Assembly (NCBI RefSeq): GCF_000016645.1
Contig: NC_009441.1
Span: 4,588,001-4,652,000 of the forward strand
DNA: 64,000 nt
Origin: Flavobacterium johnsoniae UW101
Lineage (GTDB): Bacteria; Bacteroidota; Bacteroidia; Flavobacteriales; Flavobacteriaceae
Reading direction: 5' to 3'
Under the pieces are notes generated by a model. The model searched no databases and was not told the DNA's origin. It saw nothing but the letters and a program-made list of their open reading frames with translations. This document shows positions 17,101 through 26,938 of the stretch, one piece after another (the first letter of the stretch is position 1; each line of letters begins with the position of its first letter). A program made the translations under genes and the position numbers.

Positions 17101-18298
17101 AACGGGTGTCTGATTTTGTAATATGTTGAAAGTTTTTGGTTTCGGGGTTGTAAATATCTACGCCCCCGCCTTCCATAGAAATCCATAACTGACCCAGATG
17201 ATCTTTGGCAATACCGGTAACACAATTGGTTTGCAGCGACTGCGGGTTTCCGGGAAGACTTTCTATTCCGTTTACCTTACTGTTTATGCGGTCAAAAACT
17301 CCCAAACCTTTATTATAATACCCCAGCCAGATTCTTTTTTCTTTGTCTACAAGTAAAGACCATACAGAATTAGATCCGAGACTGCGATTATTGTATTTGC
17401 TGTTTACATATTTTTTTTGAACAGCACCCAGTTCATCTACAATGATTAAACCGTCATTTTCAGTAGCACAAAGAATGGTGTGATCATCTGCTTCGCGAAT
17501 GCACATGATTCTTTTTTTGGTAATTGGAAAAGAGACAGCTTGTTTTACCGCAGCATATAAATTGGCTTTTACCAGTCCTTTGTATCCGTTGCCAATCCAT
17601 AGGTTTTGGCCGCTGTCAAAAAACATAGATACAATTGAGCCTGAGATTAAATCATTGTCTTTAGGAAGGATTACTTTTTTGACTTCATTTTTTATTGGAT
17701 CTACTACTTTTAGACCAAAATTAGTACCTAAATAAATAGTGCCTTTTTTATCTTTTACTAAAGAATTGATTAAATAATTTGAAACATTTGGAGTATCAAG
17801 TTTAAACCTTGTAATTTCATGTGTTTTCGTATCTAACCTGAGAAGACCATTATTAAATGTTCCTAAAAAAATGTTGCCATTATTGTCTTCTATGATACTT
17901 TTTACAGAAACTACAGTTTCTTTGTCTTCTTTTTTTCGAAGATCAATATTTTCAAAAGTATCTAAATTTCTATTGTATATGCATAAACCTTCATCAGTAC
18001 CCACCCACAAATGATTCTGCCTGTCTACATAAACCGTATAAATTAAATTGCTGTTTATAGAATTATTTCGCTTGGAGTCTTGTTCATAACCAATATAATT
18101 GATTCCGTCATATTTATACAATCCTGCACCATTTGTTCCCATCCACATAATTCCAAACTGATCCTGCGCAATGGTATATATACCGCTTTTTGAAGTTGTA
18201 TTATCTACCAGACGAAATCGATAGTTTTCAAATGTATTTTGAGAAAACAAACTATTGATAATAAAAAACAAAGCAGCAAAACATTTCTTTGAAAACAT
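14177..18298 (-). CDS. Hybrid two-component system regulator (HTCS) of the xylan locus
   Basis: 1373 residues that join sensor and regulator in one protein. A signal peptide precedes a periplasmic sensor of repeated two-component propeller blades (recurring units such as D-x-x-G-x-I-W-I-G-T) to about residue 700 and a Y_Y_Y domain (about 715-790). A membrane helix (about 798-817) follows. The cytoplasmic side has a HisKA domain with NISHEFRTPL (His856), an HATPase domain with DTGAGLDKKD, and a receiver domain (about 1127-1240) with phospho-Asp1178 in LTDVIMP. It ends in an AraC-type DNA-binding domain (about 1270-1373; GFSSPSYFTKCYKEKYG). HTCS proteins sense an oligosaccharide in the periplasm and activate the adjacent locus; here the ligand is probably a xylo-oligosaccharide. 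Confidence 0.95.
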   Translation of the reverse strand: MFSKKCFAALFFIINSLFSQNTFENYRFRLVDNTTSKSGIYTIAQDQFGIMWMGTNGAGLYKYDGINYIGYEQDSKRNNSINSNLIYTVYVDRQNHLWVGTDEGLCIYNRNLDTFENIDLRKKEDKETVVSVKSIIEDNNGNIFLGTFNNGLLRLDTKTHEITRFKLDTPNVSNYLINSLVKDKKGTIYLGTNFGLKVVDPIKNEVKKVILPKDNDLISGSIVSMFFDSGQNLWIGNGYKGLVKANLYAAVKQAVSFPITKKRIMCIREADDHTILCATENDGLIIVDELGAVQKKYVNSKYNNRSLGSNSVWSLLVDKEKRIWLGYYNKGLGVFDRINSKVNGIESLPGNPQSLQTNCVTGIAKDHLGQLWISMEGGGVDIYNPETKNFQHITKSDTRFYSGLTNDNITKVFIDQKQNVWLASWNEGIFFLKKGSSTFINYNTKNTPDLTSDNIMSIAEDSRGVIWIGTFSKGLHYYTPADGRFHHCNQKSFYAIGLANADIRKIMVDSDDEVWVGSTTGLYKVSTTNFITFSVMSLRDKMSAKLKNRKSTHTINTLYQTKNKEIWIGTDGAGLFTYNKKKDDLKWYIDFNGLQEKSIASIVESNDGAIWLSGKKGISRLDLKSKTTVNYSTYDGLLGNDFNNNSVLKDENGILYFGGYEGLNYFDPSNLKKSRKQLPIYFTDLKLFNKSVKPLEKNSPLIKVISETKKIILKHDQSVFTIDFIGINYSFPARTEFAYYLEGFEDSWNYVGSKRSATYTNLAPGKYIFKVKASEKNGVWSQKPLELKIEILPPWWKTSFAYLFYSLLVLAAIHFGNQYYQNRFKQKQLIQFEKKKAAQIEKLNDKKLQFFTNISHEFRTPLTLILNPLADLLKNNSTELSNGVLNKLQTIQKSSDRLSRLINELMDFNQLQFNKMPLKVQQLEVVGFTKDIISYFDEEALSRGIDLKFESDKKTLKDWVDPKMFEKIIFNVISNAFKVTPDNGRITIKLVMNQELVYFPSLTPAYTNPSFSVIVEDTGAGLDKKDIKRIFDRFYQVNNLNKAYYGSTGIGLEVVRGFVELHKGIIEVESVLGAGTTFKLIFPTGKDFFSENEILHEELKKEKKISFTPIVEKEEIQLPEDQEKQDRVYTILIVEDNTELRNYLKNELKKEYKVLTAENGQIGLETALQKLPDLILTDVIMPVMNGLELCKSIKADLKTSHIPLMMLSAKALIKDKLEGIDSGADMYLSKPFDMDILRSSLVQLLKSRQIMFNKFYNGITPKAKEKTTTLDNEFIKTVLHYVNENINEYELSVEVLASKVFLSRSQLYRKIKTLTGVSVNEFIRNVRLEKARELIELGNDNITEISIKVGFSSPSYFTKCYKEKYGQLPTHNK

Positions 18299-18392
18299 TT
18301 TTAAATGATTTTTAAATTAAAATCTATATATGGCTGATTTTATAAAAACACAATATTGGGTAGATTATATCAGAAGATGTTCTTTTTATAAT

Positions 18393-20336
18393 TTAGTTCA
18401 CTATTAGTATTCCACCGTTGGCTGGAATTTTTATTTCTATTTCCTTGTTCTTTTTAAGATGTACTGTTTTTACTTTTCCGTTTAGTTTTTCATCATCAAA
18501 ATAACAGGTTAATGATGCATCAGAAACCATCATTGGAAGTTTTAATTTTAAGCTTAAGGTTTCCTTTTGAGCATTAACTCCTGCGATGTACCACTTTGTT
18601 CCTTTTCTGCGGGCCAGAATAACATATTTACCCGGATATCCATCTAAAAAACGAACTTCGTCCCAAGTCGTGGGAACTTCTTTCATGAACTTTACTGCCC
18701 AATCCGGAGCATCAGTTAAATTGTTTGGTGCCAGTGCAAAATGCTGTACACCGCTTTGAAAAAGTACGGCCGTCGCCAAAGCAAACACATCTGAAGTAAT
18801 TCGTTTTGAACCTTTATTGGGAGTATTGTCACTATTGTAAAATTTGTTTAGAGCGCTTCCGCCAAAATCCATACTTCCTACTGTATTTCTAATAAATGGA
18901 TGTATTGACGCATTCATCGCTTCTTTGTCACAGCTTGCTTGTCCAAAATGCAGATTTTCACTCGCTAACACCGCTTCACTTGAAGCATAATTAGGATACA
19001 TACGCTCCCAGCCTCTTGGTAATGTACAGCCGTGAAAAATAACCATCAGTCCAAAATCGTTAGCATCATTCAAAATATCTTCATACAATTTCATGGTCAC
19101 TTGTTTGTCGCCTCCAAAGAAATCTACTTTGATGCCTTTTATACCAATTTCTTTTAACCACGCCATTTCCTTACGGCGAATGATACTGTTATCCATCATT
19201 CCTCTTGGTCCTTGAGGCGCATCGTTCCAATATCCATTTGAATTGTACCATAAATACAAGCCGACACCTTTTTCGGTCCCATATTGTGCCAGTTCGGCGA
19301 TTTTATCTTTTCCTATCTGAGTATCCCAAAGTGCATCAACTAAAATGGTCTCATATCCCATCCTGGCACTAAAATCTATATATTGTTTCTGCACCGGAAA
19401 CGTAGTATTGTTATCCATTTTTATAATCCAGCTCCACGAACCTTTGGTATATTTATATTCTTTTGAAGCTTCGTATTTTGGTTTTACTAAATCAAAAGGA
19501 ATTGTTGTCTCTACAATAGGATTCAGAGTTTCGCCCACAGTAATAGTTCTCCACGGCGTTTCGCCAATAAGCGGTATACCGGGAGCTGTTGTTCCGTTTC
19601 CGTTATTTTCTCCTGCCATTGGAAAACCAATAGTGTACAATCCTTTTTCGTGTCCTATTAATCTGCTGGCGCAATAACCACTGTCTACACCGGTTTCAGA
19701 AATTAAAACCCATCCGTTACTATTCACTTTAAAAAGACAAGGAAATGTATATCCTTCTCCAATTCCGTTTTTCCCCATAGGTTCGTCTAATGTATATGAG
19801 GTTTCATAGCTGGGCATAGTTCTGGCAAATCCGGTCATGGGTTTACTCTGCGGACAAAGAAATGTCGTGGTGCCTTCCGGCAGAAGAAAACCTGAAGCTT
19901 CTCCCTCTACCACGCAGGAACGGCTTTCCTTTTGCGGATATACTTTATATTTAAAAGCCGCATTGTTATTACTCACTCTAAATATAATGTCAATCGCTGC
20001 TTTATTTTCCTTAGTAAAAGAGAAAACAGCTTCATTGGCTTCATAATGAACATTGCTGTTTTTTATATTAGGAAGCTGGTAGTTTTCGTCAATTTTATTT
20101 TGAACCGGATTTGTTTTTAAAGCTAATCCGGTTGTAAAATCTTCGACATTGGTTTTAAGACCAAGAGGTGACTTTTCTAAAAACGTTTTTTCATTATAAG
20201 AAATACTATAAAAAGGCTGGCCGTTAGAAACAAAAAGAGAAACTTTAAGTTTTCCATCGGGGCTTTTTATAACTGATTGTGCATTTAGGCTTAAAAAACT
20301 AAACAGACATAAACATAAAACATATTTAAAACTCAT
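18393..20336 (-). CDS. GH97 family glycoside hydrolase, alpha-galactosidase-like (retaining type)
   Basis: 647 residues with an N-terminal signal (LFSFLSLNAQ). The N-terminal beta-supersandwich (KSPDGKLKVSLFVSNGQPFYSI) and the barrel motifs GYETILVDALWD, GLYLWYNSNG and GIKGIKVDFFGGD place it in GH97. Asp405 of KVDFF occupies the position of the nucleophile in retaining GH97 alpha-galactosidases. Inverting SusB-type alpha-glucosidases lack an acid there, so the retaining class is favoured. In xylan work it could remove terminal alpha-galactose from complex xylan side chains (inference). It is the last gene of the long minus-strand block, 94 bp before the regulator. Confidence 0.88.
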   Translation of the reverse strand: MSFKYVLCLCLFSFLSLNAQSVIKSPDGKLKVSLFVSNGQPFYSISYNEKTFLEKSPLGLKTNVEDFTTGLALKTNPVQNKIDENYQLPNIKNSNVHYEANEAVFSFTKENKAAIDIIFRVSNNNAAFKYKVYPQKESRSCVVEGEASGFLLPEGTTTFLCPQSKPMTGFARTMPSYETSYTLDEPMGKNGIGEGYTFPCLFKVNSNGWVLISETGVDSGYCASRLIGHEKGLYTIGFPMAGENNGNGTTAPGIPLIGETPWRTITVGETLNPIVETTIPFDLVKPKYEASKEYKYTKGSWSWIIKMDNNTTFPVQKQYIDFSARMGYETILVDALWDTQIGKDKIAELAQYGTEKGVGLYLWYNSNGYWNDAPQGPRGMMDNSIIRRKEMAWLKEIGIKGIKVDFFGGDKQVTMKLYEDILNDANDFGLMVIFHGCTLPRGWERMYPNYASSEAVLASENLHFGQASCDKEAMNASIHPFIRNTVGSMDFGGSALNKFYNSDNTPNKGSKRITSDVFALATAVLFQSGVQHFALAPNNLTDAPDWAVKFMKEVPTTWDEVRFLDGYPGKYVILARRKGTKWYIAGVNAQKETLSLKLKLPMMVSDASLTCYFDDEKLNGKVKTVHLKKNKEIEIKIPANGGILIVN

Positions 20337-20396
20337 AATTCGCTGTAGATTAATTACTTTTTATTTGATAAAGAAATTTAAGAGGCAGTCTTTAGT

Positions 20397-22991
20397 TTAC
20401 TGAATAACCACTTTAGTCATTTTTAAATCTTTAGTATCCGAGCTGTTTCCATAATACACTTCGTATTCGCCGGAAGCTATATTCATTCCTCTGGTTTTAG
20501 CATCATAAAACTCAAATGAAGATGCGGGTAAATCGATTGTAACATTTTGTTTTTCGCCTGCCTTTAACTCAATTCGTTTAAAAGCTTTTAATGTTTTTAA
20601 CGGACCTTCTGTATCATTTAATTTTCGGACATACACCTGAACAATCTCTGTTCCGCTGCGCTTACTGCTGTTTTTTATTGAAAATTTCAGCTGTGTATCT
20701 TCATTCGGTTTTATCTTGTTTTTACTTAGATTTCCAGCCTGAATATCGAATTTAGAATAGCTTAAGCCAAAACCAAAAGGAAACAAAACATCTGTGGTAT
20801 AACGATACGTGCGCCCTTTAAGAGAATAATCTTCGAAGTCGCCTAATTTATCTGAGTTTTTATAAAATGAAATTGGCAGTTTCCCCGCAGGGTTATAATC
20901 TCCAAAAAGTACATCGGCGACAGCCTGTCCTCCTGATTCTCCCGGATACCACGCCTGCAGAATAGCATCACAGCTTTCTGTTTCTGGTGTTAAAGCAATA
21001 GCAGATCCAGAACAGTTTACAAAAATTACTTTTTTACCTGCTGCTTTAAGTTCTTTTAAGCATTTTCTCTGCACAGCAGGGAGTTCAATATTAGTTCTGT
21101 CACCACCTTTAAAACCGGGGAAAGAAACAGGCATTTCTTCTCCTTCTAATAAAGTCGAAAGTCCTCCTGCAAAAATTACGGTGTCAATACCTTTTAATTT
21201 TTGAATCAAGGCTTTGAAGTCGATATCAAACTCTTTTCCAAAATCAAATTCTAAGTTAGCCTGCCAATCATTGGATTGTGCAAAAAGAATTTCGATTTTA
21301 TATTTCATGCCTGCTTCAACTGGAAACGGGATTTTTCCAGGAACAGTACGCCAATTGGTATACTTTGCGATCGATTTACCGTTAACTAACAATTCAAAAG
21401 CACCAGTCGCTCCGGTTTTAAAAACAAGGTTTTCGGTTTCTTTTGCTGTAAATTCGGCTTCATATTTTGCAGAGAATCCTTCTAGTTTAACTCCTGAAGC
21501 AAATTCATGCTGACCTGCTGTGGTCATTTTTATAGGATTTAATATTTGCTGCGAAATAACACTGTTTCCTTCTCTATTAGGGTTATTCCAATAAACTGCT
21601 TTCATTCCTTTTTTTCCTTCAAAAGAAATTTGATCAAAATAAGTCTCTGTTACTTTGTCTTCAACTAAATCACAAGATTTATCATACAGGACTTTATTTG
21701 CAGCCAGTTTTCCCTCAATTCCTTTTTTAATAGTAATGGTTTTATTGGGAGTTCCGTTATAATTTCCCCATAACATAGGTTCGTTATCAGCATTTGGACC
21801 TATAACTGCCACTTTATTTACGTTTTTATTTAAAGGGAGAATATTATTTTTATTCTGTAAAAGTGTCATTGACTTTTGAGCCATTTCTAAAGCCAATTGC
21901 TGATGTTCTTTACTATTCAGCACACTTGCCGGAATTTGAGCCCAAGGCACAATCGAGTCATCGTCCATTTCGCCCAAATCAAAACGGCCTATTAAAACAC
22001 GAAGCAGACTTTTATTAATTTCTTCTTCCTTGATTAAATCTTTCTCAACGGCTTCCGGAAGTTTTTTAAACGGATATTTATCCCATACACATTCTACATC
22101 AGTTCCTGCCAATACAGCTTTTGATGCGGCATGAACCTCATCTGATGAAACCTTATGTGTGGTATAAAAATCAGTAACAGCACCGCAGTCTGAAACTACC
22201 AGATATTGAAATCCCCATTCATCGCGAAGAATACGTTGTAATAATCGGGTGTTACTGCAGCAAGGTTCATCGTCTAATCGCTGATACGCACACATTACCT
22301 GTCTTACATCGGCTTCCTGTACTAATGCCTTAAATGCAGGCAGATAGGTTTCGTATAGTTCACGCGGCTTTACATTATTCAAATTCAATTCATGTCTGCT
22401 CCATTCAGGTCCTGAATGAACGGCAAAATGTTTAGCGCAGGCCAAGAGCTTTCGGTATTTTGCATCTGCTGGTCCCTGAAGTCCTTTTACAACCGAAACT
22501 CCCATTCTGGAAGTCAGATAAGGATCTTCGCCATAGGTTTCCTGTCCGCGCCCCCAGCGTGGGTCTCTAAAGATATTTACATTGGGCGTCCAGACCGAAA
22601 GGCTTAAGAAACGTTTGTTTTCATTTCCGTTTTGTATCCATTGGTTGTATTTTGCACGGCCTTCATCTGAAACGGCATCAAATACACGAAAAACCAATTG
22701 ATCGTCAAACGATGCCGCCATACCTATTGGTTCAGGAAAAACAGTAACATTATCGTTATTGGCATAACCATGCAAAGCCTCGCTCCACCAGTTAAACTTT
22801 TTAATTCCTAATCGGGGTATTGCATCACTCTGATCGCACATTAAAGCTGCTTTTTCTTCGAGCGTTAATCGGGAAATTAAATCTTCTGCACGTTTTTTAG
22901 AACTAAGCGACGGATCTTTATAAGGATACTGCTGTGCGTTTAAATTGAAAAAGCATAGTAAACTTAAAAGATACAGATAATTATTTTTCAT
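20397..22991 (-). CDS. GH3 family beta-xylosidase/beta-glucosidase with inserted PA14 domain
   Basis: 864 residues with a short signal (LCFFNLNAQQ). The GH3 TIM-barrel shows DPRWGRGQETYGEDPYL, ACAKHFAVHSGPE and the nucleophile motif VVSDCGAV (Asp268). The second alpha/beta domain is interrupted by a PA14-like module (about residues 465-600), and a C-terminal FnIII-like domain closes the protein (about 755-864). The VVSDCGA form and the GPEWSRHE sequence resemble beta-xylosidase-type GH3 enzymes. It is probably periplasmic and would release xylose (or other sugars) from the non-reducing end. It shares the architecture of the GH3 gene at 40.3 kb. Confidence 0.9.
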   Translation of the reverse strand: MKNNYLYLLSLLCFFNLNAQQYPYKDPSLSSKKRAEDLISRLTLEEKAALMCDQSDAIPRLGIKKFNWWSEALHGYANNDNVTVFPEPIGMAASFDDQLVFRVFDAVSDEGRAKYNQWIQNGNENKRFLSLSVWTPNVNIFRDPRWGRGQETYGEDPYLTSRMGVSVVKGLQGPADAKYRKLLACAKHFAVHSGPEWSRHELNLNNVKPRELYETYLPAFKALVQEADVRQVMCAYQRLDDEPCCSNTRLLQRILRDEWGFQYLVVSDCGAVTDFYTTHKVSSDEVHAASKAVLAGTDVECVWDKYPFKKLPEAVEKDLIKEEEINKSLLRVLIGRFDLGEMDDDSIVPWAQIPASVLNSKEHQQLALEMAQKSMTLLQNKNNILPLNKNVNKVAVIGPNADNEPMLWGNYNGTPNKTITIKKGIEGKLAANKVLYDKSCDLVEDKVTETYFDQISFEGKKGMKAVYWNNPNREGNSVISQQILNPIKMTTAGQHEFASGVKLEGFSAKYEAEFTAKETENLVFKTGATGAFELLVNGKSIAKYTNWRTVPGKIPFPVEAGMKYKIEILFAQSNDWQANLEFDFGKEFDIDFKALIQKLKGIDTVIFAGGLSTLLEGEEMPVSFPGFKGGDRTNIELPAVQRKCLKELKAAGKKVIFVNCSGSAIALTPETESCDAILQAWYPGESGGQAVADVLFGDYNPAGKLPISFYKNSDKLGDFEDYSLKGRTYRYTTDVLFPFGFGLSYSKFDIQAGNLSKNKIKPNEDTQLKFSIKNSSKRSGTEIVQVYVRKLNDTEGPLKTLKAFKRIELKAGEKQNVTIDLPASSFEFYDAKTRGMNIASGEYEVYYGNSSDTKDLKMTKVVIQ

Positions 22992-23033
22992 GTTTTTTCT
23001 TTTGAATTAAAGATGCTGCTGTTCGTTTATCAT

Positions 23034-24590
23034 TTAATTTTTATTCTCAAGATGGAAGTAATCAAAATCGACATAACCTCCTAAGCTTTTCTCTGCATAA
23101 TTAAAAAGACCAAATCTGTAGCCCATAAAATGAGGAAGCGTGTAAGGCAGTTTTATTTCATTTCCTATGCTTATCCATTCTTTTCCGTTAAGGCTGTAGT
23201 AAAAGTGTCCTAAATCTGTTTTGTCTTTAAAATTGCATGAAGCTTTGAAATAGATTTTATTTCCGGAGAAAGGAACACTTTGAATCTCTTTTGAAATGCC
23301 GTTTACTGTTTCAATCATGACAATTCTTTTTGATCCGTTTTCTGCTTTTACGCCAACAAGTCCAAAATCTTTTTGAAATAAAGTAAGTCCGGCAAAATCA
23401 CCATCTTTCATTTGAGAAACTTCCAAAAGTGTCGTTCCTGAACATTCTGGTCCAAACGTTCTTTGTGTAAGCGTATTTTTTGCCTGAGTTAAAGTGTTAG
23501 TTATAGAAGCGGTTTTTAATCGTAAGTATCCTTTTCTTTCCTGAACAGACCATAACGAATTATCAGGATTATGGTTCCACTGCCAGACTAAAGACAGATC
23601 TTTTTCTCCTTTTTTTCGGCTGAAATCATCTGAATTCACAATTCCCGGAATTAATCCTTTACTTTCGGGTAAATCAAGATATTGAGGCACTTTATTATTT
23701 TCACCCAAAACAGGCCACCCGTCGACCCAGTTTACAGGCACAAAATATGGAATACGGCCAACGCCTCCATAATCTCTAAAGAAGTACGAAAACCATTTTC
23801 CGTCTGGGGTGTCAATTAAACCTCCTTGTGCAACACCTAAATCCTGTAAACCAATCTTTCCTTCCCACGGTCCTGCAATTTTATCGGCTCTGTGAATAAG
23901 CACTGTACGCATTCCGTCTTTGGGCCAGACAATATTAAACAGATAATACTTTCCGTTTATCTTGTACAATTGAGAACCTTCTGCTCCCAGCATAATGTTA
24001 TTTCCTGCCGGACTGCTGGCATTTTCAATCAATACCTGATCTAGTCCGTTTTCTTTTATTCCTGATAAATCTGATTGTAGTTCTTTAATAAAAAGTTTAC
24101 CATTTCCATATACCATGTAAACTCTGTCATTGTCATCAAACAAAATACTGTGATCGTGATACGCGGGACTAAAACTAATTTCTTTCCAAGGCCCTTTTTC
24201 TATATCTTTTGTGGTATATACATACGTCTTTCCGGTAGTCTGGGAAAAAGTGGTTACATAAAACATATTGTTATGAAATCTGATATTACTTGCCCATGAA
24301 CCTCGTCCGTAAGTGTTTTTGCCATTATCCAGATTTAGTTCATCACTGCTTCCTAAAGTATCATACGCATAGTTTATAATTTTCCAGTTAATTAAATCTT
24401 TTGATTTCATTATAGGAACGCCCGGATTCATGTGCATTGTGGTACTGCTCATATAATAATTACTTCCGATCCTGATAATGGATAAATCTGGAACATCTGC
24501 AAAAATTACAGGGTTTTGGGCTTTTTTATCCTGCGCATTAGATCCGGTAAGAATTAAAAAAATCGCTAATAGGTTATAGAGTACTTTCAT
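23034..24590 (-). CDS. GH43 family beta-xylosidase/alpha-L-arabinofuranosidase with C-terminal beta-sandwich
   Basis: 518 residues with a signal peptide ending in GSNAQ. The five-bladed propeller starts at FADVPDLSIIRIG (base Asp35). The pKa-modulating Asp146 lies in YHDHSILFDD and the acid Glu204 in GAEGSQLYKING. After residue 320 there is a beta-sandwich of the kind found C-terminal in GH43 xylosidases (YRFGLFNY, VDFDYFHLE). It probably removes arabinose or xylose from arabinoxylan oligosaccharides in the periplasm; activity within GH43 cannot be fixed by eye. It lies 42 bp downstream of GH127 direction of transcription and reads on into GH3. Confidence 0.88.
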   Translation of the reverse strand: MKVLYNLLAIFLILTGSNAQDKKAQNPVIFADVPDLSIIRIGSNYYMSSTTMHMNPGVPIMKSKDLINWKIINYAYDTLGSSDELNLDNGKNTYGRGSWASNIRFHNNMFYVTTFSQTTGKTYVYTTKDIEKGPWKEISFSPAYHDHSILFDDNDRVYMVYGNGKLFIKELQSDLSGIKENGLDQVLIENASSPAGNNIMLGAEGSQLYKINGKYYLFNIVWPKDGMRTVLIHRADKIAGPWEGKIGLQDLGVAQGGLIDTPDGKWFSYFFRDYGGVGRIPYFVPVNWVDGWPVLGENNKVPQYLDLPESKGLIPGIVNSDDFSRKKGEKDLSLVWQWNHNPDNSLWSVQERKGYLRLKTASITNTLTQAKNTLTQRTFGPECSGTTLLEVSQMKDGDFAGLTLFQKDFGLVGVKAENGSKRIVMIETVNGISKEIQSVPFSGNKIYFKASCNFKDKTDLGHFYYSLNGKEWISIGNEIKLPYTLPHFMGYRFGLFNYAEKSLGGYVDFDYFHLENKN

Positions 24591-24622
24591 GGTTTTATTT
24601 TCTGAACTTTTAAAATTTCCGA

Positions 24623-26920
24623 TTAATTTTTTACTATTCGTAATTGGTAAAACTTAGGACTTACTTTTCCGTCTTTAGCTGTTATTTTAATTGCTATAAC
24701 GTCTTGTTTTGCAATATCGAGCCTGATTTTTTTATTTTCTAAAGAGACTATTTCTGCTGGTTTGTTGTTGATCGTTATAGTAATATCATTGGCATTGATT
24801 GTATCCAAAATACTTATATCAAGGAACTTTCCTGATTTGTCTTTGTTTATCATTTGATAGGAAATATAAGACTGGGTATTTCTCCAAAATCGGCCGTCGT
24901 CATATCCTGAATTACTTTTTTCTCCTCTGTACAAATGATCAACTTCGGGCTGTTGTTCTCCGCAATTAATTTTATCTATGGTATTCGCTTCAAGCGCCAT
25001 TTCTTTTATTTCCTGCTGTCGCAGTATTTCCTGTTTTTCTTTAAATTCATCTTTAGTAAAAGTTTGGAAATACATTTGATAACGTGCATCATGCAGTTCA
25101 AAAAAGGGTTCTAATTCTAAAGAATCCAAAGCAAAACGCATATTGCCAAGTTCTTTAAGTCTGGAAACATAACTTGCTTTTTCGCCTACAAGCGCATAAG
25201 CTTTATCCATTGGCATGTATTTTCCCGAAGCGACATGCCCCATACGGCTGTCATCCGCAAATAATCCGTCTAATGCCTCTTTAGAAGTTTTGGCAGCTAA
25301 AACAATTGGGCCGTTTACAAAAGCGCTCCAGTTAGAACCATCAGGCAATTGCTCTAAATGGGTTTTCGTTTCAAATTCAATACGTACATGATCTTTTGAT
25401 TTCCATTTTCTTTTAAGACTGATATAACCCGATGGTTTTAATTCTGTTTTCTGTTCTTTATCGTTGATGAATACTCTAAAGTTTTCTGCCCATTTTGGAC
25501 GACGGATATTTAAATCAAAAGTTTTTGCTTTTTTGAGATTAAGAACAATTTCGGTGCTGTTTTCATAAGGGAATTTTGTACGCTGTTCGATTACAATTCC
25601 TTTTTCATTCCAGTTTAAGGTTGATGCTATAAAGAGATTGACAAAAACAGCCTCATCAAAATGGCTGTAAATTAATTCTCCATATTTTGTATGATTCTCC
25701 AATCCTGATCCTACACAGCACCACATACTGGTTTCGGGCTGTGAATAAACCCGATAATGATTGGGTCTAATGGGTGTAAAGTAAACAAAACCTCCTTTTT
25801 CCGGATGCTGGCTTGACAATATATGATTGTAAAGTGTGCGTTCGTAGAAATCGAGATAATTCATTTCTTGTTTTTCCAGAAATAAGGCTTTGCTGAGACG
25901 TTCCATGTTATAGGAATTACAGGTTTCCGGTCCTTCATTTGACTTAAGCATGCCGCTGAAATCATTGACAGGATTAAAATGTTCTGAAACACTGTTACCG
26001 CCAAAAGCCACGCTTCGTTTTTGAGTTACATTATCCCAAAAAAAAGTAACTGCTTCTGACCATTCTTTATCTGCTGAAATAGAAGCAATTTTTTCAAAAC
26101 CAATAACTTTAGGAATTTGAGTATTGGCATGAAGCCCGGTAAGTTTATCTTCTTTCTTTATTAAAGATTCTAAAAAACTCTTTTGGGAAATTTTTTGAGC
26201 TGTTTCCAGATATTTTTTATCCTTCGTAATAAGATATAAATCTGCAAAAGACTCGTTGATGCCTCCGTGTTCTGTTTTTAGAATTTTCTGGATCTGATCG
26301 TCACTCAGCGGTTTTATCATTTCAATAAACCAGTCTCCCAATTTTATTAAAACTTCTTTTGCCTGCTGGTTTCCTGTATATTGATAAGCATCGTTTAATC
26401 CTGCAAAAAGTTTATGGATATTGTAAATGGGAACCCAGGTATTGTTTAAGCCAAAACTGCTTCCGTCAATATCTCCTTTATGAATGCGGTCCCAAAAAAC
26501 TTTTCCCTGCGGAATCCCGCCAACATATCCATTTCCGTTTTTATCCTGACATCTGGCTAATTCAGAAATCATATAATCTAATCTGTTTTTAAGCTCAGGA
26601 TTTCCTGTAGAAGCATACATCATAGACAAGGCCGATAAATAATGTCCGGCAATATGACCGTCAAGCCCCAGACTTTCCCAATTACCGTAACGAGTTGACT
26701 TTACCGGAAGACCAGCATCAATTAAATAAGGCGCAAGAAGCTTATCGGGATTAAGGGCAAGTATATATTTAAGATCAACATCTTGTGCCTTTTTAAAAGG
26801 TCCGTCTTCTAATCTCACTTCCTGTAACGGAAATGTTTTCATTTGAGCTGCTGCTGAAAATGTAATGCATACTGCTATTAAACATCCTAGTTTATTATAT
26901 TTCTCAAAGATATTTACCAT
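24623..26920 (-). CDS. GH127 family (DUF1680), probable beta-L-arabinofuranosidase
   Basis: 765 residues with an N-terminal signal (FSAAAQ). The alpha/alpha-barrel contains GHIAGHYLSALSMMYA and NNTWVPIYNIHKLFAGL. The zinc-thiolate site is complete: GPETCNSYNM (Glu332, Cys334) and WCCVGSG (Cys401, the expected nucleophile, and Cys402). Glu313 in VSEHF is the likely acid/base by alignment to the Bifidobacterium enzyme. A C-terminal extra domain (about 640-765) follows. Known members cleave beta-L-arabinofuranosyl linkages, but some relatives in this large group have other substrates. In this locus it would trim arabinose-containing side chains. Confidence 0.88.
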   Translation of the reverse strand: MVNIFEKYNKLGCLIAVCITFSAAAQMKTFPLQEVRLEDGPFKKAQDVDLKYILALNPDKLLAPYLIDAGLPVKSTRYGNWESLGLDGHIAGHYLSALSMMYASTGNPELKNRLDYMISELARCQDKNGNGYVGGIPQGKVFWDRIHKGDIDGSSFGLNNTWVPIYNIHKLFAGLNDAYQYTGNQQAKEVLIKLGDWFIEMIKPLSDDQIQKILKTEHGGINESFADLYLITKDKKYLETAQKISQKSFLESLIKKEDKLTGLHANTQIPKVIGFEKIASISADKEWSEAVTFFWDNVTQKRSVAFGGNSVSEHFNPVNDFSGMLKSNEGPETCNSYNMERLSKALFLEKQEMNYLDFYERTLYNHILSSQHPEKGGFVYFTPIRPNHYRVYSQPETSMWCCVGSGLENHTKYGELIYSHFDEAVFVNLFIASTLNWNEKGIVIEQRTKFPYENSTEIVLNLKKAKTFDLNIRRPKWAENFRVFINDKEQKTELKPSGYISLKRKWKSKDHVRIEFETKTHLEQLPDGSNWSAFVNGPIVLAAKTSKEALDGLFADDSRMGHVASGKYMPMDKAYALVGEKASYVSRLKELGNMRFALDSLELEPFFELHDARYQMYFQTFTKDEFKEKQEILRQQEIKEMALEANTIDKINCGEQQPEVDHLYRGEKSNSGYDDGRFWRNTQSYISYQMINKDKSGKFLDISILDTINANDITITINNKPAEIVSLENKKIRLDIAKQDVIAIKITAKDGKVSPKFYQLRIVKN

Positions 26921-26938
26921 AATTTTATTGAATTAAAA

